Counted from the stretch's first letter, positions 15,261 through 22,200 are shown. The stretch: 34,235 nucleotides of DNA from Pseudoflavonifractor phocaeensis (GCF_021531375.1 NZ_JADYTU010000019.1:1-34235); one strand, 5' to 3'. The notes: generated from the letters alone by a model not told the origin. A program made the numbers and translations.

Positions 15261-15407
15261 ATGATTACTATTATCTATCGACTGATCGTTGTTTTCGTAA
15301 TCGGCCTGGTGGGTTGGAACCTGTTCACTGAGAAGAAGCTCACCATGCAGCTGAACTGTGCCATGGTCCTGATCCCCCTGGTCCTGCGCGCCCTGATGAT
15401 CAAGTGA
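15261..15407 (+). CDS. 48-residue membrane peptide beside the permease
   Basis: ATG 15261 has a clear GGAAGGAG RBS, and the frame ends with TGA at 15405-15407. It starts 17 bp after the permease stop and ends 11 bp before the next start, so it fills the gap tightly. Two hydrophobic stretches are visible: YRLIVVFVIGLVGWNLF (about 6-22) and CAMVLIPLVLRALMI (about 33-47). They are joined by a charged turn, TEKKLT. I do not recognise a family. It may take the place of the missing DctQ subunit or be a stabilising subunit of the permease; a random ORF is unlikely given the RBS, spacing and codon choice. Confidence 0.75.
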   Translation: MITIIYRLIVVFVIGLVGWNLFTEKKLTMQLNCAMVLIPLVLRALMIK

Positions 15408-15418
15408 GGAGGGTGAAC

Positions 15419-16567
15419 ATGACTAAGAAGAATTATATCTCCGCCGCCATTTGTCTGGCGGTTTCAGTGGCCATCATGATCGTTACCAGCATGAACTTTT
15501 TGGCCGCCAGGGACGTTCCCCTGCCTGAGAAGGGTCCCAGCGTCACCGAGGTCAAGATGCTGTCTGACTGGTTCGACGGTCTGAAAGGCACCAATGGCGA
15601 CACCCCCGTCTATGTCCTGAAGGGCGAGAAGGAGGGAGGCGCCGCGCTGGTGCTGGGCGGTACCCACGCCAATGAGGTCTCCGGCTATATGTCCGCGTTT
15701 ACCTTCATTGAAAACGCCGTGGTGGAGCAGGGGACGGTCTATGTCATTCCCTACACCAACCACAGCGCCATGACCCACAACGACCCCGGCGAGGGCAACC
15801 TGCAGTACTTCACCTTGCAGACCAAGAGCGGTGAGCGTACCTTCCGCTATGGTTCCCGCGCCACCAACCCCGTGGACCAGTGGCCTGACCCCGACGTGTA
15901 TATCCACTACCCCTCCGGTCAGCAGCTGTCCGGTTCCGAGACCCGGAACATCAACCGCGCCTATCCCGGCCGTCCCGACGGCAACCTCACCGAGAAGATG
16001 GCCTACGGCGTGGCCGAGCTGATCCGCGCGGAGAACGTGGGCATTACCTTCGACCTGCATGAGGCTTCCCCCGAGTATCCCGTTATCAACGCCACCGTGG
16101 CCCACCAGAACGCCATGAACATCGCCTCCGAGGGCTGCATCAACCTGCTGCTGGGCGGGATCAACATGGCTCTGGAGCAGTCTCCCACCAACTTCCACGG
16201 CCTGACTCACCGCGAGCTGGGCGACTACACCGACACCATGGCCTTCCTCATGGAGACCGCCAATGCCTCTCAGGGTCGTCTGCGCGGCGCTACCACTGTG
16301 GAGCAGGTACTGGGTGGTAAGGATGAATGCTACCTGATCAGTGAGGGCCTGGGTATGCTGTACGTGCCTTGGGACGAGAACGGCCATCCCATTGAGGAGC
16401 GCTGCGGCCGGCACCTGCAGGGTATCTATGAGTATGTGACCGCTTACAACAACGCCAATCCCGACAGCGCGATTGTTTACAGCGGCGTACCCGGTTACAG
16501 CGAGCTGTTCCTGGAGGCCGACCCCTCCGAGCTGGGCGGCGCCCGTCTGGGCAGCTTCCTGCTGTAA
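15419..16567 (+). CDS. Membrane-anchored aspartoacylase/succinylglutamate desuccinylase-like enzyme
   Basis: The protein has 382 residues; ATG 15419 follows GAGGAGGGTG. One N-terminal helix (about 7-29, ISAAICLAVSVAIMIVTSM) anchors it with the catalytic domain outside. The zinc ligands of the AstE/AspA family are present: His83 and Glu86 in LGGTHANEVSG and His214 in FDLHEASPEYP. NINRAYPGRPDG (177-188) is the substrate-carboxylate motif. It is longer than the lipoprotein paralog at 8759 and shares the same motifs, so the locus has two surface-exposed members of this family, one per transcription block. The expected activity is removal of an acyl or amino-acid group from an N-acyl or gamma-linked substrate before uptake. 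The start lies 11 bp after the 48-residue peptide gene. Confidence 0.87.
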   Translation: MTKKNYISAAICLAVSVAIMIVTSMNFLAARDVPLPEKGPSVTEVKMLSDWFDGLKGTNGDTPVYVLKGEKEGGAALVLGGTHANEVSGYMSAFTFIENAVVEQGTVYVIPYTNHSAMTHNDPGEGNLQYFTLQTKSGERTFRYGSRATNPVDQWPDPDVYIHYPSGQQLSGSETRNINRAYPGRPDGNLTEKMAYGVAELIRAENVGITFDLHEASPEYPVINATVAHQNAMNIASEGCINLLLGGINMALEQSPTNFHGLTHRELGDYTDTMAFLMETANASQGRLRGATTVEQVLGGKDECYLISEGLGMLYVPWDENGHPIEERCGRHLQGIYEYVTAYNNANPDSAIVYSGVPGYSELFLEADPSELGGARLGSFLL

Positions 16568-16592
16568 CGCAATCCTCCCTTGTTACAAACGC

Positions 16593-16623
16593 GGCGGTTT
16601 ATAGATGCCTACTATATGCCGCC
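16593..16623 (+). other. Intergenic hairpin before ggt2
   Basis: GGCGG and ATAG pair with CTAT and CCGCC in a two-part stem within the 98-bp gap between the deacylase-like gene and ggt2. No T run follows. No convincing promoter is seen in the gap, so ggt2 is probably read from the ggt1 promoter. Confidence 0.45.
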
Positions 16624-16665
16624 CGATGGTAAAATGAATACCACAATAAGAAAGGGGAAACAAAA

Positions 16666-18486
16666 ATGAAGAGACTCAAGAAACTGTGCGCGCTCCTGCT
16701 GGCTTCCTCCATGGCTCTTTCCTTGGTCGCCTGCGGCCCCAAGGATACGCCTGCCTCCAGCTCCAGCAGCTCCACTCCCGCTGTCTCCGAGCCCGAAGAG
16801 CCGAAGCTGGTCCCGGCCTACTCCGTAGAGGGCTTTGAGACTGTGGACGCCGACGGCAACCGCATCGTCGAGGGCCGCGACGCCACCGGCAGCCAGGCTA
16901 TGGCTGTTGCCTCCAAGTACGAGGTGTCCCAGGTAGGCGCCGAGATCCTGAAGAAGGGCGGCAACGCCGTCGACGCCGCTGTGGCCATGGGCTTTGCTCT
17001 GGGCGTCTGCGAGCCCTTTACCTCCGGTCTGGGCGGCGGCGGTCTGGCCACCATCCACACCGCCGAGGGCGAGAACTACTTCATCGACTTCCGTGAGGTC
17101 GCTCCCGCGGCCGCCACTCTGGATCTCTATGTGGACGCCAACGGCGAGAGCAACGGCAACACCCGTTCCGGCGGTCTGGCCTCCGGCGTGCCCGGTGAGG
17201 TCGCCGGCCTGCTGTACATGCTGGACAACTACGGAACCATGAGCCGTCAGGAGGTCATGGAGCCCGCCATCCGCATCGCCACCGAGGGCTTCACCGTGTC
17301 TCAGTACTGCGCCAACGCCATCGCTGACGCCTATGAGACCGCCCTGCAGTTCCCTGAGATGCAGAAGGTCTATTGGGACGAGAACGGCCTGCCCTACGAG
17401 GCCGGCGACGTCATCACCAACCCCGACCTGGCCAAGACCCTGCAAAAGATCGCTGACGAGGGCGCCGACGCCTTCTACACCGGCGAGGTCGCTCAGGCTG
17501 TCGTTGACAGTCTGGCTGAGTATGACGGCGTGATGACTCTGGAGGATCTGGCCAACTACGAGGCCCAGGCTATCACTCCCGTCACCGGCGAGTATCGCGG
17601 CTATCAGATCATCTCCTCTCCGCCTCCCTCCTCCGGTGGTACCCACCTGATCGAGATCCTGAACATTCTGGAGAACTTTGATGTCGGTGCCCTGGAGGTC
17701 AACTCTCCTGAGTACTGCCACCTGTTTGCCGAGACCTTCAAGCTGGCCTTTGCCGACCGTGCCCAGTATATGGCCGACACCGCCTTCACCGACGTGCCTC
17801 TGGGCGGCCTGACCAGCCAGGATTACGCCGACCTGCGTGCCAAGTCCATCAACCTGGACACCGCCATGGAAGTGGCTGCTCCCGACGATCCCAGCCCCTA
17901 TGAGCACACCGATACTACCCACTTCTCCATCGCCGACGCTGACGGCAACTGCGTTGCCATCACCAAGACCATCAACTACTACTTTGGCTCCGGCGTTATG
18001 GTCAAGGGCTGCGGCTTTATGATGAACAACCAGATGGACGACTTCTCCACCGACGCCGAGTCCGTCAACAAGGTCGAGCCCGGCAAGAAGCCTCTGTCCT
18101 CCATGTCTCCCACTGTGGTTCTGAAGGAAGACGGTTCTCCCTTCATGGTCCTGGGTACTCCCGGCGGTTCCCGCATCTTCTCCGGTGTTGCTGAGGTCAT
18201 CTCCCGCGTCATCGACCACAAGATGGATCTGAAGACTGCTGTCTGCGTGCCCAAGATCTGGAACTGCAGCAACAAGAACAACTTCCAGTATGAGAAGGCT
18301 CTGAAGGGCTATGAGGAGTACGCTGTTACCGAGGAAACCGCGGCCGCTCTGACTGAGATGGGCCACGGCGAGATCAAGACCGCCGCTTCCGGCGCCATGC
18401 AGTCCATCATGTTCATGGAGGACGGCACTCTGTACGGCATCGGCGATCCCCGTCAGGACGGCAAGGCTGTGGGTGTGGACAAGTAA
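16666..18486 (+). CDS. ggt: Gamma-glutamyltransferase lipoprotein 2 (canonical active site)
   Basis: The protein has 606 residues; ATG 16666 follows AAAGGGGA. A lipoprotein signal with Cys23 (SLVACGPK) and a Ser-rich linker precede a complete GGT. It has KKGGNAVDAAVA (96-107), SGLGGGGLATIHT (120-132) and IDFREVAP. Nucleophile Thr417 lies in the canonical TTHFS, Asn437 matches E. coli Asn411, and NNQMDDFS, PLSSMSP and GTPGGSRI are kept. It should mature by self-cleavage before Thr417 and act on gamma-glutamyl compounds at the cell surface. It is a paralog of GGT1, and long stretches such as ITNPDLA and DAFYTGEVAQA match, so the pair arose by duplication around the transporter genes. It is the last gene of the block and shares the high-expression codon choice. 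Confidence 0.96.
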   Translation: MKRLKKLCALLLASSMALSLVACGPKDTPASSSSSSTPAVSEPEEPKLVPAYSVEGFETVDADGNRIVEGRDATGSQAMAVASKYEVSQVGAEILKKGGNAVDAAVAMGFALGVCEPFTSGLGGGGLATIHTAEGENYFIDFREVAPAAATLDLYVDANGESNGNTRSGGLASGVPGEVAGLLYMLDNYGTMSRQEVMEPAIRIATEGFTVSQYCANAIADAYETALQFPEMQKVYWDENGLPYEAGDVITNPDLAKTLQKIADEGADAFYTGEVAQAVVDSLAEYDGVMTLEDLANYEAQAITPVTGEYRGYQIISSPPPSSGGTHLIEILNILENFDVGALEVNSPEYCHLFAETFKLAFADRAQYMADTAFTDVPLGGLTSQDYADLRAKSINLDTAMEVAAPDDPSPYEHTDTTHFSIADADGNCVAITKTINYYFGSGVMVKGCGFMMNNQMDDFSTDAESVNKVEPGKKPLSSMSPTVVLKEDGSPFMVLGTPGGSRIFSGVAEVISRVIDHKMDLKTAVCVPKIWNCSNKNNFQYEKALKGYEEYAVTEETAAALTEMGHGEIKTAASGAMQSIMFMEDGTLYGIGDPRQDGKAVGVDK

Positions 18487-18605
18487 TTTGTTCCCATCGC
18501 TCCCGGCTTCCCGCGCGCTGTAACGTAATGTAAGCGCACGGGCCATGCCTGAAAGGACCTGTTGCAGATTGGAACCGGTCCGGTAAAAACGCACCATAAT
18601 AAACG

Positions 18606-18650
18606 AGACCTCCTGTCGCGGGATCAAGCCGCGGCAGGAGGTCTTGTTTG
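18606..18650. terminator. Strong bidirectional terminator between ggt2 and the minus-strand small genes
   Basis: A 16-bp stem (18606-18621 with 18629-18644, one T-G wobble) encloses a 7-nt loop. It is followed by TTGTTTGT on the plus strand and CGTTTATT on the minus strand. It ends ggt2 and probably also the convergent small-gene transcript. Confidence 0.85.
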
Positions 18651-18745
18651 TACACGGCAAAACCGCCGTGAGCTGTCATATCTCAAAGAATACCGTTGTT
18701 GTGCGCTGGGGCGGCCGGGAGACTGTTAAGCGGTGGGTTTCCATG

Positions 18746-18940
18746 TCAAAGCCCGGGGGAGGAGCCGCCGTCCTCCGGACTGTGATAGACCCGAAGCTCC
18801 GGGCTACCGGTTCCGCTGACGATGGGCTTGACGTGTTTTTTGCCGTGCCGTGCCTTGCCCTGAGTCTGTGGGACGGGGGGAAGGTCGTTATGTGGCTTGG
18901 TATGGGTCCACTCCGGACGGGCCATTCCCTTTTTTGCCAT
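18746..18940 (-). CDS. Small basic protein of unknown function (64 aa)
   Basis: The start codon at 18940 has GGAGGAG 6 nt upstream. The peptide opens MAKKGMARPEWTHTKPHND and is rich in Lys, His, Pro and Arg, with PVPQTQGKARHGK and SPELRVYHSPEDG after it. It has no hydrophobic segment and appears unstructured or nucleic-acid-like in composition. I have a loose memory of similar small proteins in other Clostridia but cannot name a family. It is the last of three minus-strand small genes in line behind the MATE pump gene. Confidence 0.6.
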   Translation of the reverse strand: MAKKGMARPEWTHTKPHNDLPPVPQTQGKARHGKKHVKPIVSGTGSPELRVYHSPEDGGSSPGL

Positions 18941-18952
18941 GCGGACTCCTCC

Positions 18953-19132
18953 TTACCCCTGGGCGGACAGTGTGTTGACCAGAGACTGCATCTCGCCCTT
19001 GGAGGATACGTTCCGGGCCTTTTGCAGGATCTCGGACTGCTTGGATTCCGGGAGATCGGAAAAGGTTTTCATAGCCTCCGGGTTCTGGGCCAGGGCAAAG
19101 CCGAACCCCAGAGGCAAGTCATTGTGATCCAT
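18953..19132 (-). CDS. Small conserved-looking protein (59 aa) with a PEA-F-LP motif
   Basis: ATG at 19132 is preceded by GAGGTG (19139-19144), which is better placed than an in-frame GTG three codons earlier. The sequence starts MDHNDLPLGFGFALAQNPEA, then has MKTFSDLPESKQSEILQKAR and NVSSKGEMQSLVNTL. It looks like a compact helical protein without signal or membrane segments. The pattern PEA-x3-F-x2-LP-x6-I, then V-x-S and a final amphipathic helix, is shared with the 56-residue product at 22030-22200, so the two are probably paralogs. The function is unknown. The stop lies 12 bp before the next small gene's start on the same strand. Confidence 0.65.
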   Translation of the reverse strand: MDHNDLPLGFGFALAQNPEAMKTFSDLPESKQSEILQKARNVSSKGEMQSLVNTLSAQG

Positions 19133-19162
19133 TTCACACACCTCATTTGTGATTGCGCCTGG

Positions 19163-19312
19163 TCAGAGGTCCTCCAGATCGGCAGCCGGGATGTCGTTTT
19201 CAATATTATCCCGGGCCAGGTCGTTGTCGATCACAGGATAGACCGCTGAAATGGGCTTTTCTTCCTTGTCGGGCTGCTTTGGGTCCCGTTGTCTTGCGCG
19301 GCGTGGATCCAT
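19163..19312 (-). CDS. Small acidic protein of unknown function (49 aa)
   Basis: ATG at 19312 follows GAGGTGA with good spacing. The peptide starts with a basic stretch (MDPRRARQRDPKQPDKEE) and continues with AVYPVIDNDLARDNIENDI and an acidic end PAADLEDL. It has no signal or membrane helix. It lies 69 bp after the MATE stop and 30 bp before the next small gene, all on the minus strand. I do not recognise a family. The regular spacing, ribosome binding sites and non-random composition support it as a real gene. Confidence 0.6.
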   Translation of the reverse strand: MDPRRARQRDPKQPDKEEKPISAVYPVIDNDLARDNIENDIPAADLEDL

Positions 19313-19381
19313 CCAAATCACCTCGGGACTAGAATGCCCATCCCTCCGGGGATTATGTGAAACTTTGCAGGGGTCAGGCGC

Positions 19382-20734
19382 TTATTCCCGGCGGTCCTCC
19401 CAGGCTCCGCGCCTGGTCAGCCATGCATAAGCGGCCACACAGATGATGGACGACAGCAGCGAGCCCAGCGGCGCCGCCAGCCCCATGGGGTACAGGGAGT
19501 CGGGAAAACAGAGGGAGGCCAGGTAGGCGCCAGGGATGCGTACCAGCAGGATGGAGGCCAGATTGTGTCCAAAGGAGATCAGGGGCCGCTGGTAGGCGCA
19601 GAAGTATCCGCTGAAGCAGAAGTGGACGCCCGCGATGACGCAGTCCAGTACATAAGCCCGCAGGTACTGGGCGCCCATGGCGATGACAAGCGGCTCTTCC
19701 CGGGCAAAAAGACACAAGATAGGCTCCGCCCAAAATTGACACAGGACTGCAAAGACCGCGCCCACGGCCACGCTGATCCCAATGCCGCAGGCCAGCGTCT
19801 TGCGGCTCCGGCGGTGAAAACCTGCGCCGGCGTTCTGCGCCGCGATGGCGGAGACCGAGGACAGCATGGCGGAGGGGACCAGGAACAGGAAACAGATGAC
19901 CTTTTCCACGATACCCACGGCGGCGGCCACGTCCAGTCCCCGTTTGTTGGCGATCACCGTGATGACCAGAAAGGCGATCTGGATCAGGCCGTCCTGTAAT
20001 GCGATGGGCAGACCCACCTTGAGAATAGCAGCAAAATGGCGGTGGGAGCCCCGGAAGTCCTCTTTGGACAGGGAGACGCCCAGCTCCATCCGCGCCATGC
20101 AGGCCAGAGCCATGACCACGCTGAGTCCCTGGGCCAGAACGGTGGCCAGGGCCGCGCCCATGGCTCCCATCCCCATGGGACCGATCAACAGGTAATCCAG
20201 ACCCACATTGACCACGCCCGCCACGGCCACAAAATACATTGGCCGTTTGGTGTCTCCAAGGCCCCGGAATATACTGCTGATCACGTTATAGGCAGTGATA
20301 AAGGGAACACCGGCAAAGCAGACGGTGAGATACTGCCTGGCTTCCGGCACCGCCTCCGCCGGCGTGGACAGCGCGGCCAGGATGCCGTCGGTAAACAGCA
20401 GCAGCAGGGCGGTGGCGGCCAGGGAAAAGACAGTGAAGATGACGGCTGTGCTGCCGATGCAGCTGGAGGCGGCGCGGCGGTCTCCCGCGCCGATGGAGCG
20501 GCTGATGGCCACCGTGCTGCCCATGGCCAGACCCACAATGATGACGGTCAGCATGTGGGTGACCTGACTGCCCACGGACACGGCGGTTATGGCGGACGCG
20601 CCGTTGAATTGTCCGGTGATGAACAGATCGGCAAGGCCGTAAAAGGTCTGCAAAAAGCAGGAAAGCAGGTAGGGCAGTGAAAAGCGTACCAAATTTTTGA
20701 ATACGCCGCCATGGGTCAGGTCGTTTGCATTCAT
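19382..20734 (-). CDS. MATE family efflux transporter
   Basis: The protein has 450 residues. ATG at 20734 with GGGAG upstream is preferred over an earlier in-frame start. Twelve hydrophobic segments are seen in two related halves. LVRFSLPYLLSCFLQTFYGL opens helix 1, and ADLFITGQFNGASAITAVSVG and AMGSTVAISRSIGAGDRRAA are typical MATE segments. The second half repeats the pattern from LKVGLPIALQDGLIQIAF. MATE proteins export cationic drugs, dyes or metabolites using Na+ or H+. The gene is divergent from a MerR regulator with a BmrR-like effector domain. Its promoter is of the MerR-activated kind, so the pump is probably induced by a compound sensed by that regulator. The substrate cannot be read from the sequence. 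Confidence 0.93.
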   Translation of the reverse strand: MNANDLTHGGVFKNLVRFSLPYLLSCFLQTFYGLADLFITGQFNGASAITAVSVGSQVTHMLTVIIVGLAMGSTVAISRSIGAGDRRAASSCIGSTAVIFTVFSLAATALLLLFTDGILAALSTPAEAVPEARQYLTVCFAGVPFITAYNVISSIFRGLGDTKRPMYFVAVAGVVNVGLDYLLIGPMGMGAMGAALATVLAQGLSVVMALACMARMELGVSLSKEDFRGSHRHFAAILKVGLPIALQDGLIQIAFLVITVIANKRGLDVAAAVGIVEKVICFLFLVPSAMLSSVSAIAAQNAGAGFHRRSRKTLACGIGISVAVGAVFAVLCQFWAEPILCLFAREEPLVIAMGAQYLRAYVLDCVIAGVHFCFSGYFCAYQRPLISFGHNLASILLVRIPGAYLASLCFPDSLYPMGLAAPLGSLLSSIICVAAYAWLTRRGAWEDRRE

Positions 20735-20788
20735 GTTCGCATCTCCCGTCAGGACGTGGGCCGGAAAAGCCATCCTAAGTTCGGGCAA

Positions 20789-20819
20789 AGCATAAACCCT
20801 GCAACAGTTGCAGAGTCAA
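20789..20819 (-). promoter_or_regulatory. MerR-type promoter and operator of the MATE gene
   Basis: On the minus strand TTGACT (20814-20819), a 19-nt spacer and TATGCT (20789-20794) are followed by the MATE gene. The spacer contains the perfect palindrome CTGCAAC-A-GTTGCAG (20799-20813 in plus-strand reading). A 19-bp spacer with a central dyad is the hallmark of promoters that MerR-family proteins activate by DNA distortion. Confidence 0.85.
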
Positions 20820-20836
20820 GGCCCCCATGGTAAAAT
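20808..20836 (+). promoter_or_regulatory. Promoter of the merR-family gene, overlapping the operator
   Basis: TTGCAG (20808-20813), a 17-nt spacer and TAAAAT (20831-20836) read towards the regulator gene. The -35 lies inside the palindrome used by the divergent MATE promoter, so the regulator would control its own synthesis. Confidence 0.6.
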
Positions 20837-20876
20837 AGCAGGGCAGAAAACTTTGTGCGGCCCGAGGGGGAGAACG

Positions 20877-21719
20877 ATGAAAAACGAGCTGTTTCAAATC
20901 GGGGAGATCGCCAGACTGTTTCATGTCAGCGTCAGTACGCTGCGCCACTATGACAGGATCGGACTGCTGAGCCCCGAATATACCGACCCGGACAGCGGCT
21001 ACCGCTATTACAGCACCCGCCAATTTGAGTGCCTGAACACCATCCGCTATCTGAGGGAGCTGGACATTCCTCTGGAGCAGATCGGGCAGTTCATCGAGAA
21101 CCGGCAGATCGATGGCATCTGCGAGCTGCTGCTTCAGCAGAAGGAGGAGGTCCGGCGCCGCCGGAAGCAGCTGGCGCGTATCGAGACGAAGATCGACAAC
21201 CGGCTGGCCCAGATCGCCGCCGCGGCCTCCGCCACGCTGGACGCCATTACAGTGGAACGTAAGCCGCCCCGCAGGATCGCCTTCCTCAAGCGGTCGTTTA
21301 CCCTGCGCAGCCCCCTGGATCTGGAGCTCTATATCCGGGAGTTGGAGCAGGACGAGGAAGGCACCACCATTTTTCTGGGCAAGGTGGGGATCGGCCTGTC
21401 CCGGGAGGCCCTGGAGGGGAGACGGTATGACCTGTATGAAGGGGTGTTTCTCATTTTGGACGACGAGGACGACCATGTGGGGCACACCATGCTTTTGCCC
21501 GAAGAGCTCTGCGCGGTGGTCCGGTTCCGGGGCTCCCATGAGAGAGCGGCGGAATACTACGATATTTTGATGCAATATCTGGCCGAGCACGGCTATCAGG
21601 TGGCTGGCTTTTCCAAGGAGGTCACCATGATCGACTTCGGACTGACCAACGACACGTCCCAGTTCGTCACCGAAATACAGATCCCCATCCGGCCGGCAGG
21701 GGAGGGGAGCGTTGACTGA
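20877..21719 (+). CDS. MerR family regulator with GyrI-like effector domain
   Basis: The protein has 280 residues; ATG 20877 follows GAGGGGGAG, while earlier in-frame starts lie in the promoter region. The winged helix-turn-helix opens with FQIGEIARLFHVSVSTLRHY (6-25) and then DRIGLLSPEY. A basic coiled-coil dimer helix (about 80-112, QKEEVRRRRKQLARIETKI) leads to an effector domain (about 130-275). That domain resembles BmrR/GyrI multidrug-binding domains (PRRIAFLKRSFTL, ending in TEIQIPIRP). Such regulators bind hydrophobic or cationic compounds and activate an efflux gene from a 19-bp-spacer promoter, exactly the arrangement with the divergent MATE gene here. A terminator follows directly. 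Confidence 0.93.
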   Translation: MKNELFQIGEIARLFHVSVSTLRHYDRIGLLSPEYTDPDSGYRYYSTRQFECLNTIRYLRELDIPLEQIGQFIENRQIDGICELLLQQKEEVRRRRKQLARIETKIDNRLAQIAAAASATLDAITVERKPPRRIAFLKRSFTLRSPLDLELYIRELEQDEEGTTIFLGKVGIGLSREALEGRRYDLYEGVFLILDDEDDHVGHTMLLPEELCAVVRFRGSHERAAEYYDILMQYLAEHGYQVAGFSKEVTMIDFGLTNDTSQFVTEIQIPIRPAGEGSVD

Positions 21720-21726
21720 CGGGAAA

Positions 21727-21767
21727 CGCCGCCGCGGGCGATGTAAAGCCTGCGGCGGCGCGGTTTG
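21727..21767 (+). terminator. Terminator after the merR-family gene
   Basis: CGCCGCCGCGGGC (21727-21739) pairs with GCCTGCGGCGGCG (21748-21760, one wobble). CGGTTTGT follows. Confidence 0.7.
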
Positions 21768-21963
21768 TAAAAGAGCAGTCATGGGCCTCCCCTGTGACCA
21801 TATTGGCCTTTTACCAGATATCACGCTACTAACATATTTCATGTTTTCAGCAGCCTGCATTTTGTCCAGAATCTCTCCCGTGTCGTCCTGAACGGCGCAT
21901 TGGCCTCCACTCTGCGCCATTACGACCACCCTGCGGCAGCTGCCAAAGACAGATTGAGATACC
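21768..21963. other. Intergenic stretch without a supported gene
   Basis: No frame here has a credible RBS and start. A minus-strand open frame reads QSGGQCAVQDDTGEILDKMQ without a start signal; it could be a remnant but resembles nothing I can name. Confidence 0.4.
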
Positions 21964-22010
21964 AAAGGACCGGAGGATCGGCCACATGCAGGCCGGCCCT
22001 CCGGTCCTTT
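21964..22010. terminator. Bidirectional hairpin after the 56-residue minus-strand gene
   Basis: AAAGGACCGGAGG pairs perfectly with CCTCCGGTCCTTT (13 bp), with an inner CGGCC/GGCCG stem. Short T runs occur on both strands. Its position 20 bp beyond the stop codon fits termination of the small minus-strand gene. Confidence 0.7.
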
Positions 22011-22029
22011 CCTCATAGTTCCGGGGACG

Positions 22030-22200
22030 TCAGTCGTCGCCGCGCAGAAGGTTTTCCGCATAGTCTTGCAGGCTTTCGAAGGAGTTCACACCCTGCGGGC
22101 GGGTACGAATCTGGTCTTTCACATAATCGGGCAGTGTGTCAAAATACTGCTTGGCCTCCGGCGCGTCTGCCAGAAGGACCTGCAAATCTGGATATTTCAA
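22030..22200 (-). CDS. Small conserved-looking protein (56 aa), paralog of the 59-residue product
   Basis: The start is taken as TTG at 22200 because GAGGTGA lies 6 nt upstream; a longer in-frame ATG (22248) has no RBS. The sequence reads MKYPDLQVLLADAPEAKQYF, DTLPDYVKDQIRTRPQGVNS and FESLQDYAENLLRGDD, a soluble helical protein. PEA-x3-F-x2-LP and the V-x-S segment before the last helix match the product of 18953-19132, and the charged end RGDD is distinctive. I have a loose memory of close relatives in many Clostridia but know no function. It stands alone, followed by its own terminator. Confidence 0.72.
   Translation of the reverse strand: MKYPDLQVLLADAPEAKQYFDTLPDYVKDQIRTRPQGVNSFESLQDYAENLLRGDD

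Noticed and set aside
16568-16665. Separate promoter for ggt2
   Set aside because: TTGTTA and TATAGA are present but 14 nt apart, and TAAAAT has no -35 at the right distance, so read-through from the ggt1 promoter is simpler.
11365-18660. Very long minus-strand open frames opposite ggt1 and ggt2
   Set aside because: They mirror the codon bias of the transferase genes (Gly/Val/Asp/His-rich without domains) and lack start signals.
21900-21960. Short plus-strand match to the MerR motif (STLRHYD) after the merR-family gene
   Set aside because: Only about 20 nt resemble the helix-turn-helix coding region and the similarity ends at once; too short for a gene remnant.
21768-22061. Minus-strand frame with SGGQCAVQDDTGEILDK as possible mobile-element remnant
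   Set aside because: No start signal, no family recognised and no repeats or target-site duplication around it.
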